From DASWJQ01 sp036397095 (GTDB taxonomy: Bacteria > Chloroflexota > Anaerolineae > Anaerolineales > E44-bin32), in NCBI GenBank assembly GCA_036397095.1, contig DASWJQ010000042.1, positions 1 through 16,208 on the forward strand: a DNA stretch of 16,208 nt. Reading direction: 5' to 3'. Shown here piece after piece: positions 6,765-13,091 of the stretch. The notes beneath the pieces are model-generated. The model saw only the letters and a program-made list of their open reading frames with translations. It was not told the origin of the DNA and searched no databases. Position 1 is the stretch's first letter, and every line of letters begins with the position of its first letter. Both the position numbers and the translations under genes were made by a program.

Positions 6765-7613
6765 TCACGCGGCATGGGCGTGCTGCATTTCGTACCTGGC
6801 CGGTGATGCATAGCCGATGGATGAGTGTCGGCGGTGCGGATTGTACCAACCCTCGATGAACTCAAAGACTGTTCTGCCCGCCTCGTCCCTGTTCCGGAAC
6901 GTGCGTCGATCAAGCAGCTCGCACTCCAGGGTGGCGAAGAAGCTCTCGCACAGGGCATTGTCATAGGCATCCCCGACCGAGCCCATGGAAGGACGCACAC
7001 CGGCCTCCCGGCAGCGTTTCCCGAACTCCAGCGAGGTGTACTGACTGCCCTGGTCTGAATGGTGGATCACACCCAGCGGGCGCCGCTGTCGGATGGCCAT
7101 GCCCAGAGCATCCAGAACCAGCTCTGTCCGCAGATGGTTAGCCATCGCCCATCCCACCACTCGCCTGCTGAAAGCGTCCACCACCACCGCCAGGTACAGG
7201 AACCCGGACCGGGTCCGGATGTAGGTGATATCGGCAACCCAGAGCTGGTCAGGGCGGTTTGCGGTGAAATCACGATCCACCAGATCGGGCGCAGGACGGG
7301 CACCCGGCTTGCGCAGCGTAGTCCGGGGTGCTTTGCGACGGCTAACACCCTGTAAGCCGCCCGCTTGCATCAGGCGAGCGACCCGCTTGCGGCCGAGCCG
7401 CACACCATCTTCCTTGAGGTCGTTATGCACTCGCGGAGATCCATAGGTCCCTCCGGAGCGACGATGAAATTCCCGGATCCTCTCCGTCAGGACGGCATCC
7501 TCCTGAGCACGCCTGGAAGGAGGTCGTTTGAGCCATGCGTAGTACCCGCTGGTGGAGACATCCAGCAGCCGGCACATCATGACAATGGGGTACCTTGCCC
7601 GGTTGGCGCTCAC
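6765..7613 (-). CDS. IS3-family transposase OrfB, DDE integrase domain
   Basis: This 282-residue product holds an N-terminal HTH_21-like segment (MCRLLDVSTSGYYAWLKR) and an rve catalytic core with the IS3 triad D128 (VADITYI), D187 (HHSDQGSQY) and E223 (NALCESFF). The last two are 35 residues apart, as expected for D,D35E. The GTG at 7613 overlaps the orfA stop as GTGA. The frame is open upstream back to the A4G slippery site at 7669-7673. Continuous protein-like sequence there (VRRVFEFVSANRARYP) shows that the functional product is an OrfAB fusion made by -1 frameshifting, as known for this family. Confidence 0.95.
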   Translation of the reverse strand: MSANRARYPIVMMCRLLDVSTSGYYAWLKRPPSRRAQEDAVLTERIREFHRRSGGTYGSPRVHNDLKEDGVRLGRKRVARLMQAGGLQGVSRRKAPRTTLRKPGARPAPDLVDRDFTANRPDQLWVADITYIRTRSGFLYLAVVVDAFSRRVVGWAMANHLRTELVLDALGMAIRQRRPLGVIHHSDQGSQYTSLEFGKRCREAGVRPSMGSVGDAYDNALCESFFATLECELLDRRTFRNRDEAGRTVFEFIEGWYNPHRRHSSIGYASPARYEMQHAHAA

Positions 7614-7924
7614 GAACTCGAAGACTCGTCGGACATCGAGTTGGTCTCCCGTGCGAACCAGGTTGCGGCTTTTGCTAAGATCTCACGCTCAACCCGGAGC
7701 CGCTTCACCTCCCGGCGCAGGCGCGCGAATTCGGTGCGCTCGTCGGTGGTCAACCCGTCCTCGCGGCGCCCTTCGTCCAGATCAGCCTGCTTGACCCAGC
7801 TCCGGATCGTCACATCCGACGGTTCAAAATGCTGCGCCAGCTCGTAGGGTGTGCGCCCGGAGCGCACCAACTCGACCATCTTCTTCCGAAATTCTTCGGG
7901 GTATGGCGGTCGTGTCCTCGGCAT
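7610..7924 (-). CDS. IS3-family transposase OrfA, helix-turn-helix protein
   Basis: This 104-residue product has a HTH_Tnp_1-type domain (YPEEFRKKMVELVRSGRT...SDVTIRSWVKQ, residues about 8-48) followed by a leucine-zipper-like coiled coil (ARLRREVKRLRVEREIL, about 66-83) used for multimerisation. AGGAG lies seven bases before the ATG. An AAAAG slippery sequence (minus strand, 7673-7669) just after the zipper is the probable -1 frameshift site that joins it to OrfB. OrfA alone usually represses or modulates transposition. Confidence 0.94.
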   Translation of the reverse strand: MPRTRPPYPEEFRKKMVELVRSGRTPYELAQHFEPSDVTIRSWVKQADLDEGRREDGLTTDERTEFARLRREVKRLRVEREILAKAATWFARETNSMSDESSSS

Positions 7925-7986
7925 CGTAGACTCCTTTCTACTCTAAGCGTACAGGTGTCCACGAAACCGGGTCAACTCCAGACAGC

Positions 7987-8037
7987 TTTCAGCCTTCAGC
8001 CATCAGCCAACTTCTCAAAGCTGATCGCTGAAGGCTG
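7987..8037. repeat. heptad-based hairpin beside the IS
   Basis: Bases 7990-8007 and 8020-8037 form an 18-bp stem with one mismatch around a 12-nt loop. The left arm consists of 7-bp units (TTTCAGC, CTTCAGC, CATCAGC) and the right arm holds their complements. Before the IS insertion this hairpin was the centre of the palindrome formed by 6664-6715 and 8041-8094. Confidence 0.8.
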
Positions 8038-8040
8038 TGT

Positions 8041-8094
8041 CATTCTTTGTGTCCCCCATTTGATTCCTTTGTGCCCCTGGAGTCTTTGTGGTTA
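8041..8094. repeat. right arm of large imperfect inverted repeat
   Basis: Partner of 6664-6715 in inverted orientation (ends CTTTGTGGTTA). Together the arms and the central hairpin make a nested palindromic intergenic element of about 170 bp interrupted by the IS. Confidence 0.6.
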
Positions 8095-8105
8095 CCCCCT
8101 TATCC

Positions 8106-8134
8106 TTGTCGGCCTATAGTGGCTGGGCTATCAT
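8106..8134 (+). promoter_or_regulatory. probable promoter of second ECF sigma gene, leaderless
   Basis: TTGTCG (8106-8111) and TATCAT (8129-8134) are 17 bp apart. The -10 box ends seven bases before the ATG at 8142, so transcription should start at or next to the start codon. No ribosome binding site is present, consistent with a leaderless mRNA. Confidence 0.55.
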
Positions 8135-8141
8135 GGCCTAG

Positions 8142-8753
8142 ATGTCCGAGCAAGCACTTGTCGACATGGCCAAGGAGGGCGATCTGACCGCCTTCAACCG
8201 CCTGGTTGTGAGCCACCAGACGGTTGTCTACAACCTTGCGCTTCGCATCATGGGTGACCCGGCAGCTGCCGAGGATGCGGCGCAAGAGGCCTTCATTTCC
8301 GCCTACCGCAAACTCGGTGGCTTCCGCGGTGGATCGTTTCGGGCGTGGCTGATGCGTATTGTGACCAACGCCTGCTATGATGAGCTGCGCCGGTATAGGC
8401 GCCGCCCGCAGACCCCGCTTGAAGACCTCAATCCCCTCGACGAACCAGCCGAAGTTGACAGTGCCGGCTTCCTTCAATCGGACGAGGAAGGGCCGGAGGC
8501 GGCTGCCGACCGGGCTGAACTGGCCCGTGCCTTGCGCGAGTGTCTCGATCGGCTTCCCTTGGAATTCAAAGTGGTCGCCGTGCTGGTCGACGTACAGGGC
8601 TTTGACTACAAGGAAGCCGCCGAGGTGATGGACAAGCCGTTGGGTACGGTTAAGAGCCGGCTGGCTCGGGCCCGCAGCCGGATGCAGGAGTGCTTGCAAG
8701 GGTACAGGGAACTCCTTCCGCTCGAAATGCGTCTTGAGAGTGAGCGGACATGA
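8142..8753 (+). CDS. ECF RNA polymerase sigma factor
   Basis: This 203-residue sigma-70-family protein has region 2 at about residues 20-88 (YNLALRIMGDPAAAEDAAQE and FRAWLMRIVTNACYDELRRYRR) and region 4 at about 128-182 (LDRLPLEFKVVAVLVDVQGFDYKEAAEVM, with the recognition helix PLGTVKSRLARARSRM). The linker between them is long and acidic. It begins leaderless after a promoter-like motif and its stop overlaps the next gene as ATGA, so sigma and anti-sigma are translationally coupled. Together with the Nudix gene it forms a three-gene operon. Its target promoters are unknown. Confidence 0.95.
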   Translation: MSEQALVDMAKEGDLTAFNRLVVSHQTVVYNLALRIMGDPAAAEDAAQEAFISAYRKLGGFRGGSFRAWLMRIVTNACYDELRRYRRRPQTPLEDLNPLDEPAEVDSAGFLQSDEEGPEAAADRAELARALRECLDRLPLEFKVVAVLVDVQGFDYKEAAEVMDKPLGTVKSRLARARSRMQECLQGYRELLPLEMRLESERT

Positions 8754-9511
8754 CGAGCACACTGCGACACCTTCCGAGCCGAGACGTTGAACGCCTCTCT
8801 GTCTATCTGGATGGACAGCTCCCAGAGCGGGAGCAGGTCCTGCTGCGCGCTCGCTTGGCCAAGGAACCCCATTTGCAGCGGGCTTTGGTTGAGCTGCAAT
8901 CCACGGTCCGACTATTGCATTCGCTGCCGCAGGTGAAGCCGCCGCGCAGCTTCCGTCTGACAGCCGAGATGGTTGCCCCCCGCCAGGCGGGTTGGGCATT
9001 GCCGTCCCTGCGCTGGGCGACGGCGGTTGCGGCCTTTGCCTTTTTCAGCCTGGTTGGCGTCGATATTCTGACCAGCCAGGTGAGCATGATGGCCGGCGCA
9101 CCGCAGGCCGCCCAGGAGATGCCGGCCGCCGAGCCGCTGCTGCTGGAGCAGGGAGAGCAACGGGCCGAAGCGGACTCCGAATCACTTATGACGCCTGAAG
9201 AGGAATCCGTGCAATCCGAGCCGGCGCTCCCAGCGGGGACGCCGACCGGGGCACCGACGGAGACCCAGGCGGATTCACTGGCTGCCGGAGCCGCCATGTC
9301 GGCCGACGAGGTCGACGCCACCGAGCAGGCGGCTGGGCTGATGGCGCCGTCCTTCAGGACTGGGCCCACTGAGGACTCGGCGGAATCAGCCACCCTTCCC
9401 CTGGCGGCGGCCGGACCTCGCCTTTGGCTGAGGCTGGCCGAGCTCGGACTGGCGCTGCTGGTTGTCGGTTTGGCCTGGGCCGGCTGGCGGCTACGCCGCC
9501 GGACTTGGTGA
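8750..9511 (+). CDS. anti-sigma factor, two-transmembrane, without zinc motif
   Basis: This 253-residue protein overlaps the sigma gene by 4 nt. The N-terminal 60 residues (SRDVERLSVYLDGQLPEREQ, then LPQVKPPRSFRLT) resemble the sigma-binding domain of anti-sigma factors but have no cysteines, so no zinc is bound. A first membrane segment lies at about 89-107 and a second at about 228-247, followed by basic residues. Between them are about 120 residues of acidic, A/E/T/P-rich low-complexity sequence that would be outside the membrane. It is predicted to hold the preceding sigma factor at the membrane. The signal sensed is not evident. The C-terminus overlaps the Nudix start as GTGA. Confidence 0.87.
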   Translation: MTSTLRHLPSRDVERLSVYLDGQLPEREQVLLRARLAKEPHLQRALVELQSTVRLLHSLPQVKPPRSFRLTAEMVAPRQAGWALPSLRWATAVAAFAFFSLVGVDILTSQVSMMAGAPQAAQEMPAAEPLLLEQGEQRAEADSESLMTPEEESVQSEPALPAGTPTGAPTETQADSLAAGAAMSADEVDATEQAAGLMAPSFRTGPTEDSAESATLPLAAAGPRLWLRLAELGLALLVVGLAWAGWRLRRRTW

Positions 9512-10032
9512 CCCACCACCACGGCGAACCGGCGCCCATTCATTACTGCCCAGTCTGTGCCACCGCGGTGGAGCAGCGCCAGGCTTTTGGCCGGGCGCGT
9601 CCAGTATGCCCTGCCTGCGGTTGGGTGCACTTCGCCGACCCGAAGGTGGCTGTCGCCATTTTCCTGGTCGCAGCCGACGGGCTGTTGCTCGTCCAGCGGC
9701 GCCATGAACCGATGGCCGGTGCCTGGAGCTTGCCGGCGGGGTTTGTCGAGGCGGGGGAAGACCCGCGCCAGGCTGCCCAGCGTGAGTGTCTGGAGGAGAC
9801 GGGTCTGCAGGTGATCATCGGCAGCCTCCACCAGGTGTTCTACGGGCGCCAACATGCCGCTGGCGCCGATCTGCTGTTGGTGTTCGAAGCCGAGTTGGTA
9901 GCAGGTGATTTGCGGCCCAGTGATGACGCCAGCCAGGCCGCGTTTTTTGGCGCGAGCGAACTCCCCGGGTTGGCATTCGAGTCGACGAATGCCGTTGCCC
10001 AGGCATGGGCGTCGCCTGACGGCATGCTATAA
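9508..10032 (+). CDS. Nudix hydrolase with N-terminal zinc ribbon
   Basis: This 174-residue enzyme carries a perfect Nudix box (GX5EX7REUXEEXGU) in GFVEAGEDPRQAAQRECLEE followed by TGL, within a domain of about residues 45-170. Upstream is a zinc ribbon with C14, C17, C34 and C37 (CPVC and CPAC), as in the Nudix_N_2/NudC-like architecture. It should hydrolyse a nucleoside diphosphate linked to another moiety (NADH, ADP-ribose or related), but the substrate cannot be assigned. GTG at 9508 is chosen because it overlaps the anti-sigma stop as GTGA; an ATG-type frame further upstream at 9424 lies inside that gene and is unlikely. The stop codon lies within a TATAAT motif that probably serves the next gene. 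Confidence 0.93.
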   Translation: MTHHHGEPAPIHYCPVCATAVEQRQAFGRARPVCPACGWVHFADPKVAVAIFLVAADGLLLVQRRHEPMAGAWSLPAGFVEAGEDPRQAAQRECLEETGLQVIIGSLHQVFYGRQHAAGADLLLVFEAELVAGDLRPSDDASQAAFFGASELPGLAFESTNAVAQAWASPDGML

Positions 10033-10033
10033 T
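10028..10033 (+). promoter_or_regulatory. -10 box (TATAAT) upstream of diguanylate cyclase operon
   Basis: A perfect TATAAT overlaps the Nudix stop codon, about 228 bp before the diguanylate cyclase start. No convincing -35 box at 16-18 bp. If used, transcription would start near 10040 and produce a long leader. Confidence 0.4.
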
Positions 10034-10039
10034 CCAAGG

Positions 10040-10260
10040 AATTCGATCCTACGGCCGAAAGACGCCACCGTCCCCCAATGCGTCTGATTCCGGTGCACCT
10101 TCTGGCAAACCCCAGCTTGAACTGGGACCGGCGCCCGCCGACCGGTGCACTGGCGGTACCGGCCTTGGAGGTCCCACGGTCTTGAGTTCGCGCCAGCACG
10201 AGTTCACTCTTGATACGCCGCCCGATCGGGGCGTACCTACCTCCTCCAAAGGCACCTGGC
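10040..10260 (+). ncRNA. structured 5' leader of diguanylate cyclase operon, candidate cis-regulatory RNA
   Basis: By eye the leader folds strongly. P1 is 10090-10099 with 10144-10153 (10 bp, one G-U). Inside it are P2 (10111-10115 with 10122-10126, loop CTTGAA) and P3 (10129-10132 with 10137-10140), giving a three-way junction. Downstream, 10162-10171 (GCCTTGGAGG) can pair with 10243-10253 with one bulge, enclosing a hairpin at 10215-10234. The GGCAAACC before P2 and the GGGAC after it recall part of the c-di-GMP-I (GEMM) riboswitch, but its GCAAAGCC element and GNRA tetraloop are not present, so it is not called as that class. It precedes a c-di-GMP synthase, which makes ligand control plausible. 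Confidence 0.45.
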
Positions 10261-12339
10261 ATGGCTTCGCCTGAAACCCGGTTGGAGAGCACCAGGCAGA
10301 CAGCGGGCGACCGGCGGCTCGAAATGATGGAGACGCTGGGCCGCCTGATCGTCGAGGCGCGTGACTCGGACGATGTCCGGGATCAAATCGTTGTTGCCTT
10401 TGTCGAAGGGCTCCACTGCCAGCGGGCCAGTCTGTGGGAGTTGGCAGCCGAAGGCGGCTACTTCATCGCCCGCTCCGAGGTGCGACCGCCTGACGACCCG
10501 GGCAGTTCCGTCGTCGGCTTGCAGGTGACGCTGTCGGGCGCCCCCCTGTTGTCCCGACTGGTCAAAAGCTCGCGCCCATTGCTGCTGGACGAAGCGGAGC
10601 ACGACCAGGTTGCCGGCCTTTTCGGTGAGAAGGTGCTGGCCACCTACGAACTGGCCACGCTGTTGGCGGTGCCATTGTTCCACTTCGCCCAGTTGATTGG
10701 TTTCTTGTTGGTCGACCAGCCGGAATCCGAAGCCGGTTTCTTTGAAGAGGACCTGGCGCTGGCCCAGGCCGGGGCGACTTACGCCGCCCTGGTCCTCGAG
10801 AATCTGCGCAACCGGATTGCCGAGCAACAACGGGGCGAGCGCATGACGGCGCTGGCCCGCCTGGCGGCGACGATCACCACCCGCCACAGCCTGGCCGAGG
10901 TGCTGCCCGAGATCGCCCGCCATGGCGCCGCCCTGGTCCGCAGTGCCACCTGCACAGTGCTGCTGGTCGGCGATGACAACACCCTGCACCTGGCTGCCCA
11001 GGCAGGCCTGCCCGAGCTGGACGAAGACCTGCGGATACCGCTCGACGATCCACTGGTGAAAGCCTTCATTGAACAAGACACGCCGTTGGTTGTCGAGGAT
11101 ATCGACCAGCAGATGCCGGGCCTACGCCGTTTGCTTGTCGGGCCCGATGTGCGCGCTATCCTGTTGCTGCCGTTGCGGGTGGCTGGGTCCACCATCGGTG
11201 CATTGACGTTGGGGTACTTGCACACATTCCGCCCCGACCGGGCCGAACTCAATCTGGCCGAGACATTGGCCAGCGTCGCCGCCGGCGCCATCCAAAACGC
11301 GCGCGCCTTCGAAATGGAAATCGAGCAGCGCAACCTGCTGCGAACGGTAGCCGAGATCAGCCGCCGCGTGAGCGGCATCCTCGACACCGAGTGGATGCTG
11401 CGCGAGGTCTGCAGCCTGCTCGGGCGCGAGCTCGGCTACGATTTCGTGCATGCCTTGCTGGTCAAGGAGACGGGCAGCGAGCTGGCCTACGTCGCCGGCT
11501 CCGGCAGCTTTGGCCAATTGACCGAGGCTGACGATTTTCATCTGCCGCTGAATCGCGAAACGCTGGTTGGCGAAGCGGTCAAGGCCAGCAAGCCCCAGCG
11601 CCAGGGGGACCGCTCGCCGCGCTTGTTCGGCTACACACGCGAGCAGCTGGCACGGGTGCAATCGGAGATCGCGCTGCCGATCGTTGCCCACAACCACGCG
11701 ATCGGCGCCCTGGTCGTTCAGTCGGAGCAGGCCGATGCTTTCGACCTGGAGGATGAGCGGCTGCTCAAGATCGTGACCGACCAGATTTCGGTTGCTCTCG
11801 ACAACGCCCGCCATCATGCCGAAGTGCAGGCGCAGGCCAGGCTCGACAGCCTGACCCAGGTGCTCAACCACGGAGCCTTTGTCGCCACCCTGCACACGCT
11901 GGTCAAACACTGCCGGGAAGAAGAGACGTCGTTGAGCCTGATCATGCTGGATGTGGACCTGTTCAAGGAGTACAACGACCGCTTCGGCCATGTCGCCGGC
12001 GACGCGGCGCTCAAGACGACCGTGCAGGCGATCCGGGCCCACGTCAAGAGCCGGGACGCCGTTGGCCGCTGGGGTGGCGAGGAGTTTGGCATCGCATTAA
12101 TTGGCGCCGACAAGGAACAAGCTTACGGCGTCGCCCAACGCATACGCGAGACGCTGGCTTCCCTGGTCCCGGTTGATCGTTTGGGCCGCGAGATGCCGCC
12201 TCCCAGCGTCAGCCAGGGGATTGCCACGCTGGACGTCGACGCCAAGGATGCTGACAACCTGGTAGACGTGGCCGACCAGGCGCTGTATCAGGCCAAGGGT
12301 GCCGGCCGCGACCAAGTTCGCCTGGCCGGGCAGGATTGA
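10261..12339 (+). CDS. diguanylate cyclase with three GAF domains
   Basis: This 692-residue cytosolic protein has three GAF-like sensor domains at about residues 20-170, 190-340 and 350-525. A GGDEF domain follows at about 535-690 with an intact active site (GRWGGEEF; GGEEF at 605-609) and LDVDLFKEYNDRFGH for metal and GTP binding. It should make c-di-GMP from two GTP. The product-inhibition site RxxD is replaced by KSRD (596-599), so feedback inhibition may be absent. There are no membrane segments, so the signal is intracellular. ATG 10261 is chosen, though its ribosome binding site is poor; TTG 10210 (17 residues longer) and ATG 10324 are alternatives. The stop overlaps the trmD start as TGATG. 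Confidence 0.93.
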   Translation: MASPETRLESTRQTAGDRRLEMMETLGRLIVEARDSDDVRDQIVVAFVEGLHCQRASLWELAAEGGYFIARSEVRPPDDPGSSVVGLQVTLSGAPLLSRLVKSSRPLLLDEAEHDQVAGLFGEKVLATYELATLLAVPLFHFAQLIGFLLVDQPESEAGFFEEDLALAQAGATYAALVLENLRNRIAEQQRGERMTALARLAATITTRHSLAEVLPEIARHGAALVRSATCTVLLVGDDNTLHLAAQAGLPELDEDLRIPLDDPLVKAFIEQDTPLVVEDIDQQMPGLRRLLVGPDVRAILLLPLRVAGSTIGALTLGYLHTFRPDRAELNLAETLASVAAGAIQNARAFEMEIEQRNLLRTVAEISRRVSGILDTEWMLREVCSLLGRELGYDFVHALLVKETGSELAYVAGSGSFGQLTEADDFHLPLNRETLVGEAVKASKPQRQGDRSPRLFGYTREQLARVQSEIALPIVAHNHAIGALVVQSEQADAFDLEDERLLKIVTDQISVALDNARHHAEVQAQARLDSLTQVLNHGAFVATLHTLVKHCREEETSLSLIMLDVDLFKEYNDRFGHVAGDAALKTTVQAIRAHVKSRDAVGRWGGEEFGIALIGADKEQAYGVAQRIRETLASLVPVDRLGREMPPPSVSQGIATLDVDAKDADNLVDVADQALYQAKGAGRDQVRLAGQD

Positions 12340-13091
12340 TGCGCTTCGACGTCTTCACCATCTTCCCCCTCATGATGGATTGCTACCTGCAGGCCAGCGT
12401 CCTGGGCCGGGCGCTCGAAGCCGGCAAGTTGGCGATCGAACTGCACGACCTGCGCCAGTTCGCTTCCGACCGCCACCGGACGACCGACGACGAGCCGTAT
12501 GGCGGCGGCGGCGGCATGGTGATGAAGCCTGAACCCATCTTCAGTGCGGTTGAATCCGTACTGGGGGACGAATTGAATTCGACGCCGGTCATCCTGCTCA
12601 GCCCACAGGGGCGCACCTTCGACCAGCGGGCGGCCGCCGAGCTGGCGCAGCATCCTCGGCTGGCGCTGATTGCCGGACGATATGAAGGGGTGGATGAGCG
12701 TGTCCGGCAGCACCTGGCAACCGACGAAATCTCGATCGGTGACTACGTCCTGACAGGTGGTGAACTGCCGGCGCTGGTCATTATGGATGCCGTCGCTCGT
12801 ATGCTGCCCGGCGTGCTCGGCGCTGAAGGCGCGGCCGAACGCGATTCGCACAGCCACTGGCTGCTGGAGCACCCTCACTACACGCGGCCGGCCGAGTTCC
12901 GCGGCTGGCAGGTGCCCGAAGTACTGCGTTCCGGGGACCACCAACGAATCGAGACCTGGCGCAGGGAGCAGTCCTTACGGCGGACGGCACAACGCCGGCC
13001 CGATCTGTTGGCCAGGGCCCATTTGCGGCCGGAGGAAGCGGATCAGGTGAAAGGGTGGCAAGCTGAACAGACCAAAAGGGGGGGGAAATGA
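12339..13091 (+). CDS. trmD: tRNA (guanine-N1-)-methyltransferase
   Basis: TrmD methylates G37 of tRNAs next to the anticodon with S-adenosylmethionine, preventing +1 frameshifting. The 250-residue product has the SPOUT knotted-fold signature motifs: an N-terminal FDVFTIFP, DDEPYGGGGGMVMKPEPIF, IAGRYEGVDERV and EISIGDYVLTGGELPA (the SAM-binding knot), then the C-terminal domain with HPHYTRPAEFRGWQVPEVL. The start is the ATG overlapping the upstream stop (TGATG); a TTG immediately before it would add one residue. In many bacteria trmD sits with rpsP, rimM and rplS, none of which is here. It ends in a G8 tract and overlaps the next gene as ATGA. Confidence 0.97.
   Translation: MRFDVFTIFPLMMDCYLQASVLGRALEAGKLAIELHDLRQFASDRHRTTDDEPYGGGGGMVMKPEPIFSAVESVLGDELNSTPVILLSPQGRTFDQRAAAELAQHPRLALIAGRYEGVDERVRQHLATDEISIGDYVLTGGELPALVIMDAVARMLPGVLGAEGAAERDSHSHWLLEHPHYTRPAEFRGWQVPEVLRSGDHQRIETWRREQSLRRTAQRRPDLLARAHLRPEEADQVKGWQAEQTKRGGK

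Larger units (their letters stand above)
6724..7980 (-). mobile_element. complete IS3-family insertion sequence
   Basis: This 1257-bp element is bounded by imperfect 25-bp terminal inverted repeats (6724-6748 and 7956-7980, 21 of 25 matching; both begin TGGAGTT and end GTGGACA inward). It is flanked by the 3-bp direct repeat GAC (6721-6723 and 7981-7983), the target duplication. Ends follow the 5'-TG...CA-3' rule of IS3. It carries orfA and orfB on the minus strand with the usual -1 frame relationship. All parts look intact, so the element may be active or recently inserted. Confidence 0.95.

Noticed and set aside
8100..8999. Long minus-strand frame antisense to the second sigma and anti-sigma genes
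   Set aside because: A mirror frame of GC-rich coding sequence: no ribosome binding site and composition of a shadow; the plus strand has clear sigma domains.
8803..9855. 350-aa minus-strand frame opposite anti-sigma and Nudix genes
   Set aside because: Serine/arginine-rich shadow composition without any motif; the opposite strand has a perfect Nudix box.
10090..10153. Full call of a c-di-GMP-I riboswitch
   Set aside because: Only GGCAAACC and GGGAC resemble the consensus; GCAAAGCC, the GNRA tetraloop and the tetraloop receptor are not recognisable. Kept as a candidate structured RNA only.
10078..10185. 35-aa open frame (MRLIPVHLLANP...) in the leader of the diguanylate cyclase
   Set aside because: No ribosome binding site, and it coincides with the strongly paired region, so an RNA role explains the sequence better. 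A leader peptide cannot be fully excluded.
11122..12042. 306-aa minus-strand frame opposite the diguanylate cyclase
   Set aside because: Shadow of the GAF/GGDEF reading frame; no motif or start signal.
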